Positions 53,161-62,312 are shown, counted from the first letter of the stretch. The stretch: DNA of 64,000 nucleotides from Clostridium kluyveri (GCF_001902295.1 NZ_CP018335.1:1364001-1428000); one strand, 5' to 3'. Numbers and translations: made by a program. The notes: generated by a model not told the origin, from the sequence alone.

Positions 53161-53913
53161 ATGGATATTTATTATGGTATTTTGGTTTTTATTTTTGGAA
53201 CTATCATAGGAAGTTTTTTAAATGTTTGTATATATAGAATACCTAAAGGTGAGTCTATTTTATATCCACCTTCCCATTGTACGAATTGTAATAAAAAAAT
53301 TAAGGCTTATGACATGATTCCTGTAGTAAGTTATATGATTTTGAGAGGAAGCTGCAGATATTGTGGGAAAAAGATACATTTAAGGTATCCTATCTTAGAA
53401 TTTATAACGGGTTTATTATATGCACTTACTTACATTAACTTTGGAGTGGGTATAGAGTTTATAAAATATATAGTATTCATTAGCATTATGATTGTAATAG
53501 GAATGATAGATTTTGATACTACAGATGTTTACTTTAAAACTACAGGTACAGGCATCATTGCTGGCATAATGTTTTTAGCCCTATATTTTTATATGGGACT
53601 TCCTATAAAGACCTATGTTTATGGAGGAGTATCAGCAGGGATATTTCTAGCTTTAATTATCCTTATAACAAAAGGAGGCATGGGTTGGGGAGATGTGGAG
53701 ATTGCACTTATATGCGGACTATTTTTAGGATTTAAGTACACGGTGTTAATGGTATTTCTAGCCTTTATTATAGGAGCGGTTATAGGGCTTGTGCTTATTT
53801 TACTTGGGAAAAAATCCAGAAAGGATTATATTCCCTTTGGACCGTTTATTGTTATAGCTTCTTTCATTACGGTATTTTTAGGACAAAGTATTATAAATTG
53901 GTACTTGTTTTAA
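53161..53913 (+). CDS. pilD: Type IV prepilin peptidase/N-methyltransferase
   Basis: A 250-residue polytopic membrane protease that cleaves prepilin leaders and methylates the new N-terminus. The N-terminal cytoplasmic zinc loop has the four-cysteine pattern CTNC ... CRYC (~38-70). The catalytic aspartates of the GxGD-type protease are seen in GMIDFDTTDVYF and GWGDVEIAL. About eight hydrophobic segments are present. It is the first gene of the pilus operon, 18 bases after the riboswitch terminator, with a modest GGAG ribosome binding site. It would process the five pilin-like proteins encoded downstream. Confidence 0.93.
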   Translation: MDIYYGILVFIFGTIIGSFLNVCIYRIPKGESILYPPSHCTNCNKKIKAYDMIPVVSYMILRGSCRYCGKKIHLRYPILEFITGLLYALTYINFGVGIEFIKYIVFISIMIVIGMIDFDTTDVYFKTTGTGIIAGIMFLALYFYMGLPIKTYVYGGVSAGIFLALIILITKGGMGWGDVEIALICGLFLGFKYTVLMVFLAFIIGAVIGLVLILLGKKSRKDYIPFGPFIVIASFITVFLGQSIINWYLF

Positions 53914-54052
53914 ATATCTAAAATTGACTTGTTAGGGGGGATAAGGAGAGAAATAATAGAATATAAGAATGAATTAATAACTTTTATTGCTGAAATTTGT
54001 AAAAATCAATTGATTAATCTCTAAATTTTTAATTAAGGGGGACAAGAATATT

Positions 54053-54580
54053 ATGGAAATTTTAAAAAAGAAGAAGGGTTTTACACTGATTGAACTTATG
54101 ATAGTTCTTGCTATTGTGGCTATACTGGCTGTGGTTTTAGTACCTAAATCACAGATATTTAAAAACAATTCTAAAAGTGCAGGGGTAACTACTAATGTAA
54201 ATACTGTAAGGGCTTATTTGGAGACTAAAGTAACTAATAATGGAGGAGTATCTACCTATTTAAATAGATGGGACTTATTAAATCAGCTTAATGGTGCTTT
54301 TAGTACAGGTAATACAGCAAGTCAGTTATTTAATCCTTTTACTAATAATAAAGGTGAAGGACAAACTAAAGCATATGAGGTTATTGATAAAAGTTCTTCA
54401 GCAGGTGCAAGTGCTAAAGATGTTCCAAGTAGTGAAGGAAGTGTAAAAAATGATACAGGGATTACTTTTCCTAACACTAATAAAAAGGGAGAAGTAATAA
54501 TAGTCGTGTATAAAAATGGATATGGAATATTTGGCATTGATGGTGGCGGAAGTGCTACTCAAGCTTTTATAGTTCAATAA
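54053..54580 (+). CDS. Type IV pilin, probable major pilin
   Basis: A 175-residue prepilin. A short positive leader (MEILKKKKG) precedes the cleavage site G-FTLIELMIVLAIVAILAVVLVP, with Glu at mature position 5. The globular head follows (~30-175) and ends with Gly-rich IFGIDGGGSATQAFIVQ; it has no cysteines for a disulfide loop. The ATG has AAGGGGGAC upstream. A hairpin just behind the gene (54593-54620) would raise its transcript level over the downstream assembly genes, which fits a major pilin. The head is related to the N-terminal part of the giant pilin at 60006. Confidence 0.9.
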   Translation: MEILKKKKGFTLIELMIVLAIVAILAVVLVPKSQIFKNNSKSAGVTTNVNTVRAYLETKVTNNGGVSTYLNRWDLLNQLNGAFSTGNTASQLFNPFTNNKGEGQTKAYEVIDKSSSAGASAKDVPSSEGSVKNDTGITFPNTNKKGEVIIVVYKNGYGIFGIDGGGSATQAFIVQ

Positions 54581-54592
54581 TATTATTTTAAG

Positions 54593-54620
54593 AGGGAACA
54601 TGCTTTGTCGTGTTCTTTCT
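54593..54620 (+). terminator. Partial terminator after the pilin gene
   Basis: GGAACATG (54595-54602) pairs with CGTGTTCT (54609-54616, one G-U), followed by TTCTT. It lies 13 bases after the pilin stop and before pilB, so read-through would be graded. Confidence 0.6.
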
Positions 54621-54661
54621 TGTATAATTAAGATTATTAAATTTAAGAAAGGAGCAGATTC

Positions 54662-56335
54662 ATGTCAAAAATAAAAAAACGTCTGGGAGAAATACTTATA
54701 GATGCAGGAGTTATAACAGAAAAAATGTTACAAAAAGCCCTTATTTTACAGAAGGACACAGGTGAAAAGCTTGGTGAAATACTTGTAGGAAAGGGTTTTA
54801 TTACTAATCAGCAGATAGTGAATGCTATAAAGGAACAGCTTGGAATACCTGTAGTAAATTTAAATAACATTAATGTAAGACAGGATATTATAGATATTAT
54901 ACCTGTGGCCATTGCCAAAAAATATGAAGTTATTCCTGTGGATATTATGAATGGTTTTTTATTTGTAGCCATGAGTGATCCTTTAAATTATTTTGCTATT
55001 GAAGATATAAAAATAGCCACAGGCTATAATGTTAAAACTGCCATAGCGCTGAAGGACAGTATATTAGATAATATTGAAAAGTATTATGGAAAAAGCAAGG
55101 CCCAGGAAGCGGCACAAAATTACAAAAAAAACTTTGCGAGTAGAAAAATTAGAGAAGAAGAGATAATAGATGAAGCTTCTGCACCAATTATAAAATTCTT
55201 AAATACCATAATTGAAAATGCGGTTTTATACAATGCTTCAGATATTCACATAGAGCCTGAGGAAGAAGAAATGAGAGTTAGATTCAGGGTAGATGGTATT
55301 CTAAGGGAGATTATGAGGACGGATATAGATATGATTTCCCCTGTGACAAGCAGAATAAAGATAATGGCAGGTCTTAATATAGCGGAGAACAGAATACCCC
55401 AGGATGGTAAAATTAATTTTAAAGTTAAGGAAAGGGATATAGCCATCAGAATTTCTACAGTTCCAACAGTTTTAGGAGAAAAAATTGTAATGAGATTATT
55501 GGATAAGAGTAATTTTTCTATAGAGTTTAGAAAAATTGGGGTGGAACAGGGTGAACTGGCAAAAATAATGAGGATGATTTCTAATCCTTATGGTATAATA
55601 CTGGTATCAGGACCCACTGGAAGCGGCAAAACCACAACTCTGTATTCTATGCTGAATGCGTTAAATGATGTGTCTAAAAACATAATAACAATAGAAGATC
55701 CTGTAGAGTACAATTTAAAAGGCATTAACCAGATGCAGGTAAATACCAAAATAGGATTTGATTTTGCAAATGGCTTAAGAAGTATACTAAGACAGGACCC
55801 GGATATAATCCTTGTAGGGGAAATAAGGGACAATGAAACGGCGGAAATATCCATAAGGGCGGCACTGACAGGCCATATGGTGCTGTCAACTATTCACACC
55901 AATAATGCAGTGGGCACTATAGGAAGACTTTTGGATATGGATATAAAGCCTTTTTTAATATCTTCCACTCTGGCAGGAGTAATAGCCCAGAGGTTGGTTA
56001 GAAAAATATGTCCAAATTGTGGAGAAGAGTACACAAGTGATGAAAGGGAAATGAGACTTTTGGGTGTAGAAAGTCCTGTGAAGCTTAAAAAGGGTATGGG
56101 GTGCAGTTTATGTAATGATACGGGATATAAGGGAAGAATAGGCATCTTTGAAATACTTGAAGTGGATGGAGATATTAAAAATCTCATAGATATAAATTCT
56201 ACTGAAAGTGAAATTAGAAAGATAGCCTTTAAAAAAGGTATGAATACCCTGAGAGAATCTTGTATAAATAAGGTTATAAACGGGATAACCACCATTGATG
56301 AAATGTTAAAGGCTACTTATGGAGAACTTGTCTAA
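54662..56335 (+). CDS. pilB: Type IV pilus assembly ATPase PilB with N-terminal MshEN-type domain
   Basis: A 557-residue extension ATPase. The N-terminus contains two tandem 24-residue motifs of the c-di-GMP-binding MshEN type: R7-L8-G9 ... G16 ... L23 ... L27 ... Q30, and K36-L37-G38 ... G45 ... I52 ... I56 ... Q59. The ATPase core has Walker A GPTGSGKT (317-324), Asp box and Walker B (ILVGEIRDNETAEISIRAALTGH), and His box. A tetracysteine zinc site follows (C450, C453, C481, C484). The start ATG has AAAGGAG. It powers pilus polymerisation at the platform protein PilC encoded next. No PilT retraction ATPase is found in this window. Confidence 0.94.
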   Translation: MSKIKKRLGEILIDAGVITEKMLQKALILQKDTGEKLGEILVGKGFITNQQIVNAIKEQLGIPVVNLNNINVRQDIIDIIPVAIAKKYEVIPVDIMNGFLFVAMSDPLNYFAIEDIKIATGYNVKTAIALKDSILDNIEKYYGKSKAQEAAQNYKKNFASRKIREEEIIDEASAPIIKFLNTIIENAVLYNASDIHIEPEEEEMRVRFRVDGILREIMRTDIDMISPVTSRIKIMAGLNIAENRIPQDGKINFKVKERDIAIRISTVPTVLGEKIVMRLLDKSNFSIEFRKIGVEQGELAKIMRMISNPYGIILVSGPTGSGKTTTLYSMLNALNDVSKNIITIEDPVEYNLKGINQMQVNTKIGFDFANGLRSILRQDPDIILVGEIRDNETAEISIRAALTGHMVLSTIHTNNAVGTIGRLLDMDIKPFLISSTLAGVIAQRLVRKICPNCGEEYTSDEREMRLLGVESPVKLKKGMGCSLCNDTGYKGRIGIFEILEVDGDIKNLIDINSTESEIRKIAFKKGMNTLRESCINKVINGITTIDEMLKATYGELV

Positions 56336-56455
56336 TTTTCAGAACCTTCAAAGGGATAAGGGTAAAAGAGTATTTGTCAAAGTCAAATTTTCTGAATTTG
56401 AGAAGTATTTAGGTCTAAAATACATTGTGGAAATAGTTTTAGGGGAAAATAAATT

Positions 56456-57649
56456 ATGAAAAAATTTATATGTAAATTTTGGAATGATGAATTTGAAATA
56501 ATAAAAGAAGAGATGGAAGAAGAAAGTGCCAGTGCAGTAAGTGACATTCTAAAAGCCAGAGGATTGAGAATAATATATGTGAAAGAAAAGTTTACTTTAT
56601 CCCGGTTTGGATTTTTAAATAGAAAATTTAGCGAGGAAATGCTGGCTAATTTTTGCGGTCAGACAGCCATGATTTTGAATTCAGGAGTAAATCTTTTATC
56701 AGGACTTGAAATAATACAGCAGCAGACTAAGAATCAAAATATGAAAAAAGTAATCTTAAGGATAATTGAAAGTATAAAAAAAGGAAATAATTTAGCTGAA
56801 TCTATGATAGCCTGTGAAAAATTCCCCAAATTGTTAATTGATATGGTTATGACAGGAGAAGTCAGTGGAAATGTGGATACTGTACTTTATAATATGGAAA
56901 GTTTTTATAAAAGGGAAGCAAGTATGAATAGTAAAATTAAAAATGCTTCTTTATATCCCACATTGATCTTGGTTGTTGCAGTAGGTATGATGCTCTTTTT
57001 TAATTTTTTTGTATATCCTGAAATAAGAGATTTATTTACAGGAGAGAATTTACCGGCTGTAACAATAATTGTGCTGGCTATCATGAATTTTTTAAATAAC
57101 AATTATTTATATATAGTTGCCGGTACACTTATCTTCATAGGTGTGTTTAAATATATATGTACTATTCCAAAGGCAGCATATTTTTGGGGGAAGGTTGTTT
57201 TGAAAATTCCTGTTTTTGGTCCTGTAAAAGAGGATGTTATTACATCCAGGTTTACCAGGAGCATGGGGATATTTTTAAAATCCGCAGTTCCTATTATAAC
57301 TATAATGGAAAATATAAAGTTTATAGTGGATAATCAGTTTATAATGAAAAAAATAGAAAATGCTGAAAGAGAGCTTATGACCGGTACAAAATTTGCAGAT
57401 TCCATTGAAAATGAAAAAATCTTTGAACCCCTGGTAACTCAAATGATAAAAGTAGGTGAAGAAACAGGAAGGCTTGATGAGATGATGTTTAAATTGGCAG
57501 ATATATATGATGAAAAAGTAGAGATAGGAATTACAAGACTTATGTCTTTAGTGGAACCTGTTCTAACTTTAATTATAGGTATAGTTGTGGGAGTGGCAAT
57601 ACTTGGCATGGCGCTGCCTGTAATGCAGATTACTCAGGGAATGCAATAA
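56456..57649 (+). CDS. pilC: Type IV pilus inner-membrane platform protein PilC/GspF
   Basis: A 397-residue protein with two homologous GspF domains (~65-190 and ~270-390). Each has a cytoplasmic helical bundle (MILNSGVNLLSGLEIIQ, then GIFLKSAVPIITIMENI) followed by hydrophobic helices (LILVVAVGMMLFFNFFVYPEI, VLTLIIGIVVGVAILGMALPVM). The first ~60 residues show a short beta-rich N-terminal domain (ALKARG-type) usual for PilC. The ATG has a weak GGGGAAAA upstream. It anchors the PilB motor and passes pilin subunits into the fibre. The 120-base gap before it holds no gene. Confidence 0.92.
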   Translation: MKKFICKFWNDEFEIIKEEMEEESASAVSDILKARGLRIIYVKEKFTLSRFGFLNRKFSEEMLANFCGQTAMILNSGVNLLSGLEIIQQQTKNQNMKKVILRIIESIKKGNNLAESMIACEKFPKLLIDMVMTGEVSGNVDTVLYNMESFYKREASMNSKIKNASLYPTLILVVAVGMMLFFNFFVYPEIRDLFTGENLPAVTIIVLAIMNFLNNNYLYIVAGTLIFIGVFKYICTIPKAAYFWGKVVLKIPVFGPVKEDVITSRFTRSMGIFLKSAVPIITIMENIKFIVDNQFIMKKIENAERELMTGTKFADSIENEKIFEPLVTQMIKVGEETGRLDEMMFKLADIYDEKVEIGITRLMSLVEPVLTLIIGIVVGVAILGMALPVMQITQGMQ

Positions 57650-57670
57650 AAATAATGTGGAGGTAACTAG

Positions 57671-59146
57671 ATGTCTTCCAAAATGGTATTTAGTTTTAAG
57701 GAAAATTATGCAGATGTGGCTGTTGTATCAAAACTAATAAATAAAATAAAAATAAAAAAAGCAGCGAGGATAGAAGAAAATAGTGGAGACATTTCTGGAG
57801 GAGAACCCTATGCCAATGAATATAATTTGAATAAAATTAAAAATATTAGAGAAAAATTTAAAATTATAAACAGGAATGTGGGAATAATTTTGAATTGGGA
57901 TAATATTGTAACTAGGATTATAGATGTACCTCTAATGAATAAAAAAGATTTAAAGAATTTTATAGAAAACAATATTGAAGGATATTTTGCCGTCAGTATG
58001 AATGAATATTGCAGTGATTATGAAATTGTATCTGTGGATAAAAAACAGCATAAAAAAGGTAAGATGTCTATTATGTTAACTGTTGTACCCAGAATAAAAT
58101 TAAAAAAAATATTGGATTTTATAAAATATTGTGGACTGAACCCAGTGTCTGTGGGAATATATCCAGATTACATATCAAATTTATTCTTAGGTACAGACAG
58201 TAGTACAGCAGTTATAGATGTAAATAGTGGAAAAGCCACCTTAACTATATTGGATAAGGAGAAAATATTTCTTTATTCACATATCTCCAATGAGAATTAC
58301 CAAAAAGATGAAGAAGATTTTAGTGATGTATTGGAAAATATTGATTATTTTTTAAATTTTTATTCCACAAGACATTTTGGAAATAGGGTTGAAAAACTAT
58401 ATATTATGGGTGAATTTTATAATAATCCTAATTTATATAACCTTATTAATAATCAAACCTCTGTGGAACCTGTAGTGGGAATCCCCTTAAAACTATCAAA
58501 ACTAATTAAAAATAGTCCTGTAGATATTAATATATATGGTGATATACTGGGATATTTTATACCAGTAAAAAATGTTTATAATAAAAAAATAGATTTTATT
58601 GATAAATTATATAGGAAAAAGAAAGCAAAAATATCTGCTGATAGAATAATTATAACAGAAGCAATAATATGTATATTGATAACGTTGATTACAGCAGTGG
58701 GAGTGTTTATATATAGTAAAATAAGTTTACCAAAGTATGATACAACTGCTTTAAATTTACAAATAGCTGCCCTAGGTGATGTGCAAAAGAATATAGATAA
58801 GCTGGAACAGCAGAAGAAAGAATATGAAGAAAAGGCCAATAACATGGAAAAAATCAATAATGATGAGTTCGATTATATAGGTATATTGGATATTTTAAGA
58901 CAGGGGCTTCCAAAAGAAGTATCGATAAAAAATATTGCTATGGATAGAGATAATGTAAATGTTACATTTAATATAAACAACAGTACCCTAGATGGCGCCA
59001 GAGTTATTGTGGCCTTGAACAAAATGAATGTATTTGAACCGGTGGAACTTTCTCAGATAGAGCTTGATGATAATGTAAAAGAAATTACACTTAACCTTAA
59101 GATAATAAATTCATATAAAGGCGTGAATATAAGTGGAAAAAAATAA
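57671..59146 (+). CDS. PilM-PilN-like fused pilus assembly protein
   Basis: A 491-residue protein, ATG behind GGAGGTAAC. Residues ~1-310 resemble the actin-like PilM fold (MVFSFKENYADVAVV, then the VPLMNKKDLKNFIENNIEGYF strand-helix of PilM/ComA). One transmembrane helix follows (~330-352, ITEAIICILITLITAVGVFIYS), then a coiled coil (~365-395) and a small alpha/beta domain (ISIKNIAMDRDNVNVTFNI), which is the PilN architecture. The gene thus appears to join the cytoplasmic PilM ring protein and its membrane partner PilN in one chain. It overlaps the PilO-like gene by 14 bases, the usual order M-N-O. Confidence 0.85.
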   Translation: MSSKMVFSFKENYADVAVVSKLINKIKIKKAARIEENSGDISGGEPYANEYNLNKIKNIREKFKIINRNVGIILNWDNIVTRIIDVPLMNKKDLKNFIENNIEGYFAVSMNEYCSDYEIVSVDKKQHKKGKMSIMLTVVPRIKLKKILDFIKYCGLNPVSVGIYPDYISNLFLGTDSSTAVIDVNSGKATLTILDKEKIFLYSHISNENYQKDEEDFSDVLENIDYFLNFYSTRHFGNRVEKLYIMGEFYNNPNLYNLINNQTSVEPVVGIPLKLSKLIKNSPVDINIYGDILGYFIPVKNVYNKKIDFIDKLYRKKKAKISADRIIITEAIICILITLITAVGVFIYSKISLPKYDTTALNLQIAALGDVQKNIDKLEQQKKEYEEKANNMEKINNDEFDYIGILDILRQGLPKEVSIKNIAMDRDNVNVTFNINNSTLDGARVIVALNKMNVFEPVELSQIELDDNVKEITLNLKIINSYKGVNISGKK

Positions 59147-59960
59147 AAGAGATTTGATGATTTTGATAGCACTGCTGTTTGTTGGAGTTAATTATGCCAG
59201 TTATACTTATTTTATAAAGCCGCAGTTAAATAGTGTAGAACAGGCTAAAAATAAATATATTACCCGAAAAAAAGAATTAAGCAGCATTAAATTAAAACAG
59301 CAGTCTATTCATACCAAAGAGAAGGAGATAGAAAAGCTTAAACAGGAAACGGCAGACTTTGACAGTATGGTTCCTGTTAAAGTGGATACTCCTAAGCTTA
59401 TATATGATTTTTATAATGGATGTAAGCTATCTGGAATTACAGGACAAAGTATTTCTTTTCAATTATTAAATGGGGAAGACAATAGTGGTGAAAATACGGA
59501 TAACACCAGTAATATCACTGATAATGAAGACAGCACAACTTCACAGAATAACCAGGTTTCTGGAAAATTTTACACACTTTCAATAAATTTAAAGGTAACG
59601 GGAAATAAGAGCAACATAGAAAATTTTATAAAAGGATTAAAAACTATCACTGAAAGAAAACTTAATGTAAAAAGCATCATTATTTATACTCCTAACGGTA
59701 TCACATCAGGAAGTTCTAATAATGATACAGATACTCAAAATCTTTTTCCCGAAAGTAATAGCAGTGGTTTAGAGGAGAATGTAAATAATAATCAGGCAGA
59801 TGAGAGCAGCACTCAGACATCCCAAAAGCTTTTATCAGAAATTGTTTTTTATGAATATATACAAGACAGCGGAAATGGTGAGGGGAATTCACAGGAGAAC
59901 TATGGCTTCTATGATAGTGAAAGAGAAGGTTTTAACAGTATCTCTGATATGTTTAAATAA
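59133..59960 (+). CDS. PilO-like pilus alignment protein
   Basis: A 275-residue protein starting with GTG at 59133, inside the end of the preceding gene (coupled translation). An N-terminal transmembrane helix (~8-26, LMILIALLFVGVNYASYTYF) is followed by a coiled coil (~35-75) and a ferredoxin-like fold (YDFYNGCKLSGITGQSISFQL; FYTLSINLKVTGNKSNIENFIKGLKT). Low-complexity Asn/Ser/Asp/Glu insertions (~120-150 and 190-230) interrupt it. It would pair with the PilN part of the upstream protein. The assignment rests on topology and position, as PilO sequences are poorly conserved. Confidence 0.82.
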   Translation: MEKNKRDLMILIALLFVGVNYASYTYFIKPQLNSVEQAKNKYITRKKELSSIKLKQQSIHTKEKEIEKLKQETADFDSMVPVKVDTPKLIYDFYNGCKLSGITGQSISFQLLNGEDNSGENTDNTSNITDNEDSTTSQNNQVSGKFYTLSINLKVTGNKSNIENFIKGLKTITERKLNVKSIIIYTPNGITSGSSNNDTDTQNLFPESNSSGLEENVNNNQADESSTQTSQKLLSEIVFYEYIQDSGNGEGNSQENYGFYDSEREGFNSISDMFK

Positions 59961-60005
59961 AAATGAAAGTTAATTTTAAATCCGGTGGTAAGGAGGATTA
60001 GTCAG

Positions 60006-61934
60006 GTGTGCAGAAAAAGAGGATTTACATTAATAGAAATTATGATAGTTATAGCAGTTATAGGCATACTTTCAATGGTTTTAGTGCCAAAAGTAGGGGC
60101 AATTAAACTGCAGTCAAAAAATAAAAGTGTATCTACCAATGCACTGCTTGTTAGGACTTATCTTGAAAATAGAGCTGGAAAGGACGGTATTTCCTATCAT
60201 AAATCTATAGGTGAAAATAAAACTTCTGCAGAAGCTTTTGCTTCTCTTGTAAATAATGTGGCATCGGAGATGAGCTCAAAATTTTATGGCAGTAATGCAC
60301 TTACCAACCCTTTTAATGGCAGCAGTTCCATTGTATATTCTCAAGGAAATGTGACAAACCGTTCTCATGTGGTTTCTTCAATTATTATATATTACTGTAC
60401 AGATACTTTACCTTCAAGTAATGATGAAATAAGCGGCAGTACTATTTTACCCAAGGGGACAGACTTTGTGGGAAATGTGATAGCAGTAATTTATAGTACA
60501 GGTTATGTATTGTATGGTTTAGATGACAGTGGTGAAATAATTAATCCTCCATATATTATTAAGTTTCCTTCTGCATCTACCAGTAGTTCTGGTGGTGGAG
60601 GGTCTTCTGAAGGTGGTGGAGATGATTCAGGAAATACCATAGGAGATTTTTTTGGAGCTAACTGTCTTAATGTATTTGGAGACAGCAGTGACGAAATCAA
60701 TTTAGGAAATGGCAGTACTAACATGAATATTACAGGTTCTGCGTACCTTCAGGGTAAGAAGGTTACTTTCCAGCAAAATACCACAGTTAATGGAGATTTG
60801 AATATATTGGGTGTAGGTTCTGGAAGTAGTGTTGTCACTGGAAATGGCGGTAACAATACAATAAAAGTTACAGGGCAAACTAATTTTCAAGCATATAATA
60901 TGACATTTAAGAGTAATTTACAAACCTATAGCAATGTATCTATTTTAGGTACCAATAGTGTTACTTTTGATAATGCAAGTATTGATGCTGAGTTTAATAA
61001 TGGAAATGTTCAAATACAAAGCAATAAAGATATAAATTTTTACAGCGGTGTTAATGCGGCAAACAGTAAATTTTATGCAGTAGCTGGTGGAAATAATTAC
61101 TTTAATAATACCAGTGGCAATTTAACTTTAGATAATGAAAGCTCTGCATATATTCAATCTGGGGAAAATACACAATTTTACTACAAAGTAGATTCTACAG
61201 CTCCAGTAACGATGATTGCAGGAAATAATTTGGATTTTGGAAACAATGGCCAAAGTGTAAATATAAATGGTAAAACATATCTTAAAGCAGAAAATATTAT
61301 CAGCATTTTAAGGAGTGTAACATTAGGATATACTTATATAGATGCCGATACTTTTAATTATGGATATGCACACATAAGGACATCTAGCTTAAGTACCTGT
61401 GTAAATAACTTTTCTCATGGAAATGGGGCAACATTAACTCCAGATTATACAGCAGTGTCAGAACGTAATCCTACTGTACCGGAAGCAGTTGCACCTAGTA
61501 CATCTATTAGTGAGATAACCACTACCAGGCAAGTAAAAACACTTAAAAATACTAACTATACCAGTGGTTATGATACTACTACTTATCCAGGCATAGCTTT
61601 TTCTATAGTTAAGGGGTCGGATACCAATGCGTTAAAACAGGCACTGCAGGCTTCTAATGTTGATTCTAATATCTATAAATTTTTAATTATAGACGGGGAT
61701 TGTACACTGGATTGGAATATAGGAAGTAATAACTTTAGCAATTTTATAATTTACTGTACAGGTACTATAAATTTGAATTATATTGATTTAAGTTTTAGTA
61801 ATTCTACCATAATTACTAAAAATGCTAATATAAAACCAAGTTCAGCTTTTACAATAACACAGCCAAGCAGTACTCAATATACAGCAAGTATTAAAAATGA
61901 AATTAATGATATATGTGATCAATATCTCAATTAA
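60006..61934 (+). CDS. Oversized type IV pilin with large C-terminal beta-rich domain (candidate tip adhesin)
   Basis: About 642 residues. The start is the GTG at 60006, nine bases after AAGGAGG. It gives a short leader VCRKRG before FTLIEIMIVIAVIGILSMVLVP, with Glu5 present. Residues ~1-190 form a pilin head related to that of the 54053 gene (VRTYLENRAGKDG, VIAVIYSTGYVLYGLDDSG). A Gly/Ser linker (~198-215, SSGGGGSSEGGGDDSGN) leads to ~420 residues of Asn/Ser/Thr-rich short beta strands (repeated NNxxxFxNxx-type turns). These look like a right-handed beta helix or polymeric adhesin fold. Most pilins have 120-200 residues, so this one probably caps the pilus. It contains very few cysteines. 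Confidence 0.88.
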   Translation: MCRKRGFTLIEIMIVIAVIGILSMVLVPKVGAIKLQSKNKSVSTNALLVRTYLENRAGKDGISYHKSIGENKTSAEAFASLVNNVASEMSSKFYGSNALTNPFNGSSSIVYSQGNVTNRSHVVSSIIIYYCTDTLPSSNDEISGSTILPKGTDFVGNVIAVIYSTGYVLYGLDDSGEIINPPYIIKFPSASTSSSGGGGSSEGGGDDSGNTIGDFFGANCLNVFGDSSDEINLGNGSTNMNITGSAYLQGKKVTFQQNTTVNGDLNILGVGSGSSVVTGNGGNNTIKVTGQTNFQAYNMTFKSNLQTYSNVSILGTNSVTFDNASIDAEFNNGNVQIQSNKDINFYSGVNAANSKFYAVAGGNNYFNNTSGNLTLDNESSAYIQSGENTQFYYKVDSTAPVTMIAGNNLDFGNNGQSVNINGKTYLKAENIISILRSVTLGYTYIDADTFNYGYAHIRTSSLSTCVNNFSHGNGATLTPDYTAVSERNPTVPEAVAPSTSISEITTTRQVKTLKNTNYTSGYDTTTYPGIAFSIVKGSDTNALKQALQASNVDSNIYKFLIIDGDCTLDWNIGSNNFSNFIIYCTGTINLNYIDLSFSNSTIITKNANIKPSSAFTITQPSSTQYTASIKNEINDICDQYLN

Positions 61935-61991
61935 GATATTGGTAAAAGTATAAGTAAGAATGATGGATAATTTTAAAGGCAGGTAGTTTAA

Positions 61992-62303
61992 ATGAAGAGT
62001 ACAGGTTTTACCTATATAGAAGTTATGATGGCTATTACCATATTTTTAGTACTGTCTGCTTTGGCAGTTAGACTTAATATTACAGCAAATAAAAATATGA
62101 ATATGCAGATTCAAAAGCAAAATGTGATGATGGAGGCACAAAAGTGTCTGGAAGAGTATAAAAATAATCCAGAAAATTATCAAAATACAAATTCACAGCT
62201 TACTTTTAAAAAAAATCCTATTGAAAATGATCTTTTTGAAATTATAATAACTGATAATTCCAGCGGAGAAGAAATATTAAAATCATATTTTTTTGAAAAA
62301 TAA
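61992..62303 (+). CDS. Minor prepilin (GspI/PilV-like)
   Basis: A 103-residue protein. The leader MKSTG precedes FTYIEVMMAITIFLVLSALAVRL, a type IV N-terminal helix in which Tyr replaces the usual Leu at mature position 3, with Glu5 retained. The rest is a short head (~40-103) with Gln/Asn-rich helix. Position directly before a GspJ-like gene and small size fit a GspI/PilV-type minor pilin that helps form the initiation/tip complex. AGGTAGTTTAA precedes the ATG, a modest ribosome binding site. Confidence 0.82.
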   Translation: MKSTGFTYIEVMMAITIFLVLSALAVRLNITANKNMNMQIQKQNVMMEAQKCLEEYKNNPENYQNTNSQLTFKKNPIENDLFEIIITDNSSGEEILKSYFFEK

Positions 62304-62312
62304 GGTGAGAGC

